Shown here: piece by piece, positions 56,970 to 64,000 of the stretch
Layout: each line of letters starts with the position of its first letter
Position numbering within the stretch: the first letter of the stretch is position 1
Source of the DNA: Bifidobacterium aerophilum
Lineage (GTDB): Bacteria; Actinomycetota; Actinomycetes; Actinomycetales; Bifidobacteriaceae
Length of the DNA stretch: 64,000 bases
NCBI RefSeq assembly: GCF_010667685.1
Contig: NZ_WHZW01000012.1
Location: 39,744 to 103,743 of the forward strand
Reading direction: 5' to 3'
The notes under the pieces: generated by a model
Databases searched by the model: none
What the model saw: the letters and a program-made list of their open reading frames with translations, nothing else
What the model was told of the DNA's origin: nothing
Position numbers and translations under genes: made by a program

Positions 56970-57782
56970 ATGGCTGAAGTGATCATCATCAAGAACGAGA
57001 AGGAGGCCGGCGAGATCTACGGCCGTTGCGTGGCGGACCTCATCAAGGCCAAGCCGGACGCGGTGCTGGGACTCGCCACGGGCTCCAGCCCGCTGGCCGC
57101 CTACCAGGCCCTCGCCAAGATCGTGCACGAGGAGCACATCGACGTCTCCAAGGTGCGCGGCTTCGCGCTCGACGAGTACCTGGGCCTGCCGCTCGACCAC
57201 CCGCAGTCCTACCACTCCACCATCCACCGCACGGTCGTCGAGCCCCTGGGCCTCGACCCTGCCAAGGTCCACGTGCCCGGCGACGTGCTGAACGGCGCCC
57301 CGCTCGAGGACGGCGACAAGATCGCCGCCGCCGGCCCGGCCTACGACGCGGCCATCGAGGCCGCGGGCGGCATCGACGTGCAGATCCTCGGCATCGGCAC
57401 CGACGGCCACATCGGCTTCAACGAGCCCGGCTCCTCCCTCGCATCCGGCACGCGCGTGAAGACCCTGGCCGAGCAGACCCGCATCGACAACGCCCGCTTC
57501 TTCGACAACGACATCAAACAGGTGCCGACCCACTGCATCACGCAGGGCATCGGCACGGTCCTCAAGGCCCGCCACCTCGTGCTGCTCGCGTTCGGCGCGG
57601 GCAAGGCCGAGGCCATCGAGGAGACCGTCGAGGGCGGCGTGAGCGCGTTCTGCCCGGCCTCCGCGCTGCAGCTGCACCCGCACGCCACGATCATCATCGA
57701 CGAGGAGGCCGCCAGCCGCCTGCGCCACAAGGACTACTACCGCTACGCCTTCGCCCACAAGCCGGCCTGGCAGGGCATCTGA
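56970..57782 (+). CDS. nagB: Glucosamine-6-phosphate deaminase
   Basis: This 270-aa enzyme converts glucosamine-6-P to fructose-6-P and ammonia. Motifs: LGLATGSSPLAAYQ (phosphate loop), GFALDEYLGL with the catalytic Asp, GIGTDGHIGFNEPGSS, and the allosteric/lid region. ATG 56970 follows AAAGAGG at nine bases. It feeds GlcNAc-derived carbon from nagA's product into the fructose-6-P phosphoketolase shunt used by bifidobacteria. Confidence 0.97.
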   Translation: MAEVIIIKNEKEAGEIYGRCVADLIKAKPDAVLGLATGSSPLAAYQALAKIVHEEHIDVSKVRGFALDEYLGLPLDHPQSYHSTIHRTVVEPLGLDPAKVHVPGDVLNGAPLEDGDKIAAAGPAYDAAIEAAGGIDVQILGIGTDGHIGFNEPGSSLASGTRVKTLAEQTRIDNARFFDNDIKQVPTHCITQGIGTVLKARHLVLLAFGAGKAEAIEETVEGGVSAFCPASALQLHPHATIIIDEEAASRLRHKDYYRYAFAHKPAWQGI

Positions 57783-57796
57783 TCGGCAATCGAACG

Positions 57797-57836
57797 GTTC
57801 GGGCTCCTTCTTTCTCCGCAAAGAAGGAGCCCGAAC
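57797..57836 (+). repeat. Intercistronic hairpin nagB-nagA
   Basis: A perfect 17-bp stem (57797-57813 with 57820-57836) and a 6-base loop, ending just before the nagA ribosome binding site. Confidence 0.8.
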
Positions 57837-57854
57837 GCATACAGGAAGGAAATC

Positions 57855-59168
57855 ATGACGCAGGACAGAAACGAGATCGTCGCGCGCGTGACCGCGGCGT
57901 TGGAAGGCGAGGCCAAGCCGGTCGCGATCCGCGGGGCGCGCAAGGTGGATGCCCGCGGCGAGCAAAGCGGATATTGGGTGGTCTCGGACGCGCGCGGCGT
58001 GATCGTGGGCACGGGCGCCGCGACGGCGGACGGCAGCGGCGAGGAGGCGTTCGAGCATGCCTGCCGCACGGTCGGCATCGACCCGGCCGCTCCATCGGGA
58101 TCGGACGGTGCGGTTATTGACGCGGCCGGGCGGATTTTGACTCCTGGTTATGTGGACATCCATTCGCACGGCGCCTGGGAGAAGAGCTTCGACGACGGCC
58201 CCGACGGCATCGACATGGCCCGCGCCGGCCACGCGGTCCACGGCACCACCCGCCAGGTGCTCTCGCTCATCACCAACCCGATGGACGTGATCTGCCGCAA
58301 CATCCGCACCGTGCGCGAGAAGATGGCCACCCGCCCCGACATCCTTGGCTGTCACCTCGAAGGCCCGTTCCTCGCCCTGAAACGCAAGGGCGCGCACGAT
58401 CCGAACTGCCTCAAGGACCCGGTGCCCGAACTCGTGGGAACCATGCTCGACGCCTCGGGCGCCGACCCCGCCGCCGGCAAGATCGGCTGCATCCGCCAGA
58501 TCACCATCGCGCCGGAGCTTGAGCACGGCATCGGCGCCATCCGCCAGTTCGCGGCCGCCGGCGTGGTGCCCGCGGTCGGCCACTGCGACGCCGACTACGC
58601 CACCGCCCAGGCCGGCTTCAACGCGGGCGCCGGCATCATGACCCACATGTTCAACGCGATGAACGGCCTGCACCATCGCGAACCCGGCCCCATCCCGGCC
58701 GCCGTGGAGGACCCGCGCGTCACCATCGAGCTGATTAATGACGGCTTCCACGTCCAGAACCCGATGGTCAAACTCGGCTTCGGACTGGCGCCCCACCGCA
58801 TCGCGTTCGTCACCGACGCGATGGCCGCCACCGACTGCCCCGACGGCGCGTACAAGCTCGGCGAACTCGACGTGAACGTCATCGACGGCCACGCTCGCCT
58901 CGTGTCCAACGGCGCCATCGCCGGCTCCACGCTCACCCTGGAGGTCGCGGTCCAGCGCGCGGTCAACGAACTCGGCTTCAGCCCCGTCGCCGCCGTCGAG
59001 GCCGCCACCCTCACCCCGGCACGCGCCTTCGGATTCGACCGGGTCAACCCCGTCACCGGCGCTCCGCTCGGCCTCATCGCCCCCGGATACGCCGCCGACC
59101 TCAACCTCCTCGACCCCGCCGACTGGACCGCCCAGCACGTCTGGTGCGCCGGCCGCCAGGTGAAGTAA
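57855..59168 (+). CDS. nagA: N-acetylglucosamine-6-phosphate deacetylase
   Basis: This 437-aa amidohydrolase removes acetyl from GlcNAc-6-P, giving the nagB substrate. Metal and active-site motifs: VDIHSHGAWEKSF, CHLEGPFLA, VVPAVGHCDAD, THMFNAMNGL and FVTDAMAATD. AGGAAGGAAATC precedes the ATG. Its TAA stop lies exactly at the junction with foreign low-GC DNA; the protein ends GRQVK and looks full length, but the natural stop may have been replaced. Confidence 0.96.
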   Translation: MTQDRNEIVARVTAALEGEAKPVAIRGARKVDARGEQSGYWVVSDARGVIVGTGAATADGSGEEAFEHACRTVGIDPAAPSGSDGAVIDAAGRILTPGYVDIHSHGAWEKSFDDGPDGIDMARAGHAVHGTTRQVLSLITNPMDVICRNIRTVREKMATRPDILGCHLEGPFLALKRKGAHDPNCLKDPVPELVGTMLDASGADPAAGKIGCIRQITIAPELEHGIGAIRQFAAAGVVPAVGHCDADYATAQAGFNAGAGIMTHMFNAMNGLHHREPGPIPAAVEDPRVTIELINDGFHVQNPMVKLGFGLAPHRIAFVTDAMAATDCPDGAYKLGELDVNVIDGHARLVSNGAIAGSTLTLEVAVQRAVNELGFSPVAAVEAATLTPARAFGFDRVNPVTGAPLGLIAPGYAADLNLLDPADWTAQHVWCAGRQVK

Positions 59169-59386
59169 ATTACCTCCTTCGCAAAATCGTCCATGTTGAC
59201 TCCAAAAAGAAAGCAAATTTTTTTCAACATATTTAAATCGGGTTCATTAACATCTCTCTCCCAATTCGATAGTGCCTGCCGGGTAACATTCAATTCCCCG
59301 GCTAGTTCTTCCTGTGTCATTCCCAATTGTGTTCGCAGATGACGTATTTGCTTTCCTGTTGTAATATTCGTCTGTTCCTGGTTCAA
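59169..59386 (-). pseudogene. Truncated XRE-family HTH regulator
   Basis: From ATG 59386 the frame encodes a full Cro/C1 helix-turn-helix (QIRHLRTQLGMTQEELAGEL, then LNVTRQALSNWERDVNEPDL in separate parts) and continues to KEVI; it then runs into nagA antisense DNA with no stop of its own. About 73 native residues remain. The start of the truncated frame is preceded by GAGGAGAAAC. Codon use and AT content are of low-GC type. Any product would carry a nonsense tail. Confidence 0.8.
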
Positions 59387-59467
59387 AATAGTTTCTCCTC
59401 TCTGATACTGATTTTATCAATGATATTTCGCAATAGCCAGCAATGAACGCTTGCATTGCGCAAGACG

Positions 59468-61386
59468 TTACATTATCTTCTGAAACATATAGCGCACCTT
59501 GTCCAGGCGGCTGTTTGGACGGCGGGGCTGGATGACTGGCTTGCCGACAGCGGCCTGATACCCTTTCAGTTCTGTAAGGCATACGCTCTGCCCGTTGGTG
59601 TAAAAGGCCAGATCAGTACGGTATGCCTGTATACAGCGGGCGGGAATCTCGCCAGTAAAGACAACTTCATCCTTTTTTACCTGGACCGTTTCGATGGTGG
59701 CACAGTATTTCGGTGCATCATGATAAGCCCTGAAAGATATTCCCGGGGCGCATAGAGGGTGAAGGAGAGATAAGGTTCCAGCAGTTGCGTCCCTGATTCC
59801 TTCAATGCCTGTTCCAATACAATCGGGGCCAATGAGCGGAAGTCCGCCGGCGTGCTGACCGGACTGTAATAAAGCCCGTATTCAAAGCAAATCTTACAGT
59901 CCGTTACGTTCCAGCCGAACAAGCCCTGCTCCAGCCCGTAACGGATACCATCCCTGACAGCGTTTTGAAAACTCTGGTTCAAGTATCCCAGCGAAACCCG
60001 GCTCTCGTATTGTACACCGGAGCCAAGCGGGAGTGGTGTAACAGACAGTCCGATGGATGCCCAAAACGGGTTGGGCGGCACCTCGATATGGATGGTGTGG
60101 CTGGCTGCTTTGAGCGGCCGCTCCATATAAATGACGGTGGGTTCCTTTACCACTGTTTCAAGCTTGTATTTTTCCGACAGCAAAGCGGAAACAACCTCCA
60201 ACTGCACCCGGCCCAAAAAAGAAAGAATGATCTCATGGGTGATGGAATCCACCTCGCAGCGCAAAAGCGGGTCAGTATCCGCAAGTTGCGTAAGAGCGTC
60301 CAGCAGCCGTTCTCTTTGCGCTGCCGTTTTCGGCGCAATCGACGTCCGCAGCATGGGGAGGGGGTCCTCACGCCACCTTTTACGAGGGAGCCGGGTTGGG
60401 TCCCCTAATACATCGTTTAACCTCACGCTGTCGCTGGGAAGGATAACAATTTCACCCGGATAAGCGGTGTCTGTCCGAACAATTTCCCCTTTGGATGGAA
60501 TACGCATCTCTGTGATTTTCAGCTTTTCTCTCCCGGCCAGGGCCACCGTATCCCGCAGGCGCAGCGTTCCGCTGTATAGCCGTAGATAGACACGCCGCTG
60601 GCCGCAATCTGTATACTCCACCTTGAAAACGCTGCCGCATAGGGCGGCGCTCCCCTGTTCCCCAATCGGTTGGAACAGCCCTGTCACCGCATCCATCAAC
60701 GGTTGAATGCCAAGGCCCTTTTTGGCGCTGCCATAATAGACCGGGAACAGGGAGGCGTCTTGAACCCGCCGCTGTTCCTCCCGCACAAGTTTTTCCCGGC
60801 TGATTGGTTCTCCTGCGATATACTTTTCCAATAATTTATCGTTATTTTCGATGACCGCATCCCATGCTTCTATGTCGGTATTTTCCTCCAGGACTATTTC
60901 CGGGGACAGCGACACCGTCTGCTTGATGATAATATCGGCGGAGAGCTTATCCCGAACAGACTGAACCACGCTCTGCAAATCAACGCCAGCCTGGTCGATC
61001 TTGTTGATAAAGATAACGGTGGGAATGTTCATTTTCCGCAGGGCATGGAACAGAATACGGGTCTGGGCCTGCACGCCATCTTTAGCGGAGATCACCAAGA
61101 TGGCCCCATCTAAAACAGCCAAAGAGCGGTACACCTCCGCCAAAAAATCCATGTGGCCGGGCGTATCCACAATGTTGACTTTACATCTGTGCCACTGGAA
61201 GGAAGTGACTGCCGCTTGAATGGTAATCCCACGCTGCCGCTCCAAAAACATGGTGTCCGTCCTCGTTGTCCCTTTTTCGACGCTCCCCGGTTCTGAAATG
61301 GCTCCGCTGGCATATAGCAGGCTCTCCGTCAAGGTCGTCTTTCCAGCGTCTACATGGGCAAGAATTCCAATATTGATTATTTTCAT
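59468..61386 (-). pseudogene. tet(W): tet(W) tetracycline ribosomal protection gene, frameshifted
   Basis: tet(W) encodes an EF-G-like GTPase that dislodges tetracycline from ribosomes. G motifs are intact (AHVDAGKT 10-17, [12 protein letters not shown]). The frame runs normally for 552 residues to APREYLS, then shifts: the expected codons for [10 protein letters not shown] follow in another frame because one C is missing at 59730/59731, so the open frame ends after 17 foreign residues at 59677. The tail in the other frame continues to its usual end FQKIM-TAA at 59468. Total span is 1919 bases, one less than the 1920 of an intact 639-codon gene. Resistance is therefore doubtful unless the shift is a sequencing error. 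Confidence 0.9.
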
Positions 61387-61389
61387 GTG

Positions 61390-61623
61390 ATTGTCCTCCC
61401 TTTACTGCCCCGAAGGGCATAAAATCCCCAGCAGTAAAATACTTTTACCACTGGGGATGATAATTTGCGGACATACACATATACAGCATACACCTGTTTG
61501 TGAGTGCTGTTTTTGGGGATATGTCAAAATTGATAAGGCAAAAGTATTCTTAAATTGGGTACAAAAAACTAAGCTCCTACAAAAGGGACTATCATAATCC
61601 TTTGTTCCCACTATTTGATTATA
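61390..61623 (-). promoter_or_regulatory. tet(W) promoter and attenuator leader
   Basis: On the minus strand a perfect TATAAT (61623-61618) starts a leader of about 220 bases. It includes a leader-peptide-like frame ending in SILLLGILCPSGQ-stop (61402) and a strong hairpin (ATCCCCAG at 61458-61451 with CTGGGGAT at 61431-61424) followed by TTTT. This is the usual tet(M)/tet(O)/tet(W)-type attenuation layout. The AAAGGGAGG ribosome binding site for tet(W) follows. Confidence 0.75.
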
Positions 61624-61740
61624 GTTTTATTTAAGAATACCTTGCCGCATATTTTTTACTCCTTTTCTGGAATTGAATTATTATATCACATCAGTTTTAG
61701 GAAAACAAGTATCTAAAAGAAATTTTTCTTCTGAGTTCTC

Positions 61741-62044
61741 AAACCACCAAACACAGCCAGCGAACACACCGGGAACCAACCCCAGCCGCTCACCAACCAG
61801 CAGAAAGATGAATAACTTACACGAACCCCAACCAAAACGCAAACCCACCCCAACCACACACCCACAAAACCCAACAAACACAACACATCCACCGGCGTGT
61901 CGCAACCACGCTACGCCCACGTCATACAACTCGACCCACTCCCCACAGCCGCACTAAACTGGGCCTCACTACGACGCCTCACACATGCGAGCGCCGCCGC
62001 TGCAGCCCATATTCGGCAGCGGTCCATTCCAGGGACGGGGCATC
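61741..62044. other. C/A-rich junction DNA without a supportable gene
   Basis: The plus strand is C+A rich and very G-poor from 61741 to about 61900 (for example CCAACCAAAACGCAAACCC), then turns to host-like GC. No frame shows a recognisable product. It may be a decayed gene or the left flank of the ISL3-type element cut by the tet(W) segment. Confidence 0.4.
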
Positions 62045-62332
62045 ATGCCTGCAACACCAGCGTCATCATTCGGATTGCCCAACAACGGGTTTGTGCCTGT
62101 GGCCACGATTTCTCCGGCGAGCACCGTCGCCGACCCCGCGCACAACGCCGAGCTCTACTACGAGGGGCTGCAGCGAGCGGCCACACTCGGCGCGAAGGTC
62201 ATGAACGACCCGCAGGCCATCGACTCCCTCGCCGATCAGGCCTATGACCAGCTACGTTCCGGAAAACGCTACGACATCCCGAAACTTCAGGAGTATATGA
62301 AGCGGATGGAGCGCGATCATGACAGCCAATGA
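62045..62332 (+). CDS. Small protein of the ISL3-type element, 95 aa
   Basis: ATG at 62045 follows GGGACGGGGC. The protein has a Pro/Ser/Ala N terminus and a helical C-terminal half (NAELYYEGLQRAATLGAKVM, QAIDSLADQAYDQLRSG). Its end overlaps the transposase start by 14 bases, so the two are probably cotranslated. It may be an accessory factor of this element; no family recognised. Confidence 0.6.
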   Translation: MPATPASSFGLPNNGFVPVATISPASTVADPAHNAELYYEGLQRAATLGAKVMNDPQAIDSLADQAYDQLRSGKRYDIPKLQEYMKRMERDHDSQ

Positions 62333-63713
62333 TTCCGGTTCCATCGTCAAGGACCTGTTCGGCATCGCGGACTGCGAGCTGACGGGCACCGAGGAGACGA
62401 TCGACAAGGGCAAGCGGGTCAAGAACATACGGCTCGCGTACTGCGGTCCGGTGCCCGAGGCTTGCGGGGTTTGCGGCGGAAAGACGTACAGCCACGGCAG
62501 ACGCGCGCTCAAAATCGCGGACACCCCCATGGGAGGCGTACCAACCCGCCTGATCATCGAGTTTCCCCGAAGGCGTTGCAGCCAGTGCAACGACATCTGG
62601 CAGCCCGACATCGACGGCGTGAACCAGAAACGCATGATGACCTCGCGCGCCTACGCGGACATTGCGCAACGTTCCCTGCGCACCACGTTCCGCGACGTGG
62701 CCGTCGACTACGCGTTGACCCATGTGACCGTCAAGAACGTGTTCGAGGAATACATCCGCGACTATGACGAGAAGCTGCGGTTCCGCACGCCCGCATTCCT
62801 CGGCATCGACGAGATCAAGATCAAGCGCATCGGAGAGGTCACCGTCATCACCGACCTCGAACACCGCACGCTCTACGACATGCTCAACGGCCGAAACCAA
62901 AGGACCCTCACAGAATACTTCATGAACATGCCCGACAGGGACAAGGTCATGTGGGTGTGCTCGGACATGTATCGGCCATTCGAGAAAAGCATCGCCACGG
63001 CCATGCCGAACGCACGCTGGGCCATCGACCACTTCCACGTCGTCATGAAGGCCAACGAAGCCGTCGACTCCGTGAGACGGTCCCTGCAAACGACCATGAC
63101 CAAGAAGGACCGCATCAAAACCAAGCGCGGACTTGCCTACACGCTCAAAACCCGACGTCGCGACCTCACAGGCGAGGAGGCCGAGAAAATACGCCTGCTG
63201 CGCGGCGTCGACGAGCTCAAGCCCCTCGCCACGGCCTTCGACGTCAAGGAGGACTTCTTCGACATCTGGGACGAGAACCCCACATCGAAACGCAACGCCC
63301 AGAAAGCGTTCCAAACATGGGAGAACAACATTCCCGAAGGCGAATTGTTCGACTCGTTCAGAACCCTCGCCAAAACGGTACGCAACTTCTACACCCAGAT
63401 CTTCCAATACTGGGACTGCCCCATAGCCATAAGCAACGGCTACACCGAATGCGCCAACAGACTCATACGCGAATCCAACATGAAAGGACGCGGATACTCC
63501 TTTGAAACGTTGCGGGGAAGAAGCCTGTACCGAAAGACCAACCTCCTCAACATCATCAACAGCGGCGGCATAAGCATCGGTCCCCGAATCCTCACCAAAG
63601 GCGCGCTGTTCACCACCGAAGCGGAAGACGAGAGCAACGAGGAAGACGAATGGGAGCCGTTCCCCGAACCTGAATACGAGGTGGACGAAACCACCGGCGA
63701 GATACTCAACTAA
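62319..63713 (+). CDS. ISL3-family transposase
   Basis: This 464-aa DDE transposase has an N-terminal zinc-finger of the ISL3 type (YCGPVPEACGVCGG and CSQCNDIW), a helix-turn-helix region (about 110-150), and the catalytic triad D164 (LGIDEIKIK), D216 (CSDMYRPF) and E377 (GYTECANRLIR). The C-terminal tail is acidic. Length is within family range and no frameshift is seen, so it may be active. Confidence 0.93.
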   Translation: MTANDSGSIVKDLFGIADCELTGTEETIDKGKRVKNIRLAYCGPVPEACGVCGGKTYSHGRRALKIADTPMGGVPTRLIIEFPRRRCSQCNDIWQPDIDGVNQKRMMTSRAYADIAQRSLRTTFRDVAVDYALTHVTVKNVFEEYIRDYDEKLRFRTPAFLGIDEIKIKRIGEVTVITDLEHRTLYDMLNGRNQRTLTEYFMNMPDRDKVMWVCSDMYRPFEKSIATAMPNARWAIDHFHVVMKANEAVDSVRRSLQTTMTKKDRIKTKRGLAYTLKTRRRDLTGEEAEKIRLLRGVDELKPLATAFDVKEDFFDIWDENPTSKRNAQKAFQTWENNIPEGELFDSFRTLAKTVRNFYTQIFQYWDCPIAISNGYTECANRLIRESNMKGRGYSFETLRGRSLYRKTNLLNIINSGGISIGPRILTKGALFTTEAEDESNEEDEWEPFPEPEYEVDETTGEILN

Positions 63714-63715
63714 CG

Positions 63716-63830
63716 GTAAATCTCTGGTTGAAACGGAAACACGTCTCAAACGATTTTCAACCAGACGGTTCCTTCTGGAACTTAGAGGATGAACGTTCTT
63801 CGAAACCCGTCATTCAACCAGAGATTTTAC
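63716..63830. repeat. Right-end inverted repeat of the ISL3-type element
   Basis: GTAAATCTCTGGTTGAA (63716-63732) and TTCAACCAGAGATTTTAC (63813-63830) are inverted copies with one base difference in the A-run, 80 bases apart; the outer copy is probably the element end. Confidence 0.6.
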
Positions 63831-63953
63831 ATACCCAAAAATGCCGACTATGGCGCAGCGGAAGCCTACCTCACATTTGAGCATGACGAGTTTACCATGA
63901 AGCCCACCCTTGATGGAAACGGGCGACGTGCCTCACGTTTTTTGAGCGCGTAG
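63831..63953 (+). pseudogene. Remnant resembling a Firmicutes MobA/relaxase N-terminal region
   Basis: Directly right of the IS end, a frame reads NADYGAAEAYLTFEHDEFT, then MKPTLDGNGRRAS and stops at 63953. The pattern DYxAAxxYLxFxHDEFT-KP-LDxxGR resembles the start of relaxases from Clostridiales conjugative elements. No start codon or catalytic part remains. The final 47 bases of the window show nothing recognisable. Confidence 0.5.
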
Positions 63954-64000
63954 GGTGTGGTGGTGCCTCATCGGGAATGAGCGCGAACGGTATCGGTCCT

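Larger units (their letters stand above)
59169..61740 (-). mobile_element. Foreign low-GC segment carrying tet(W)
   Basis: Base composition drops sharply at 59169, right after the nagA stop, and stays low to about 61740. It contains a truncated XRE gene and tet(W) with its leader. This is a fragment of a Firmicutes-type mobile element; no own transposase or clear ends are visible within it. Confidence 0.75.
62045..63832 (+). mobile_element. ISL3-type insertion sequence, left end not found
   Basis: Transposase plus small upstream gene, with a palindromic right end: TCTCTGGTTGAA (63721-63732) and TTCAACCAGAGA (63813-63824) in inverted order. No matching repeat was found to the left, so the left terminus is missing or unrecognised. 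Confidence 0.65.

Noticed and set aside
58595..59169. Extension of the XRE frame into nagA
   Set aside because: This part is antisense nagA; only the first 73 codons are native regulator.

Overview
The window is high-GC actinobacterial DNA whose gene content and gene style point to a gut Bifidobacterium: a secreted GH95 fucosidase, a GH2 beta-galactosidase next to nagB-nagA, paired DUF4037/DUF4125 genes, LPXTG-like sorting signals and WhiB. The species cannot be fixed from sequence reading alone.

Layout. 1-2700: the end of an ATPase, serS, tRNA-Ser(UGA) and a tiny His-rich gene. 2850-4740: an IS607-type element (tnpA serine recombinase plus intact tnpB). 4900-13800: a HAD hydrolase, a PspC-fused sensor kinase/response regulator pair facing a second PspC membrane protein, and the DUF4125/DUF4037 genes. 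13900-20100: an MFS exporter, tRNA-Pro(CGG) and a 1498-residue wall-anchored GH95 fucosidase with a near-consensus promoter. 20300-39700: mostly core genes (lysS, menA-like, gpmA, phoU, a SenX3-like kinase, serC, three secreted CHAP/NlpC-P60 proteins, a universal stress protein, OsmC, thyA, dfr, a phosphatase, a TPP riboswitch with ykoE, tatD, trmB).

39830-47140 looks like an acquired island just past tRNA-Glu(UUC): a divergent phage-like repressor pair, a replication-type HTH protein, WhiB, ParA, a ribbon-helix-helix protein and small unknown genes. They are separated by unusual tetranucleotide-period (CAAN)n tracts and followed by a convergent two-gene AAA-ATPase/TOPRIM module that resembles an abortive-infection system. 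No integrase is visible.

47400-59170 is a host-glycan and surface region: a 1431-residue sortase-type adhesin, then a sugar-cation symporter divergent from lacZ-nagB-nagA. Outside the cell the GH95 enzyme could remove fucose; the permease, beta-galactosidase and GlcNAc-6-P enzymes could handle the released galactose and GlcNAc sugars.

59170-64000 is a foreign, lower-GC insertion: a truncated XRE regulator abutting the nagA stop, tet(W) with its leader but broken by a one-base deletion, an ISL3-type transposase with an upstream small gene, and a scrap that resembles a Firmicutes-type relaxase.
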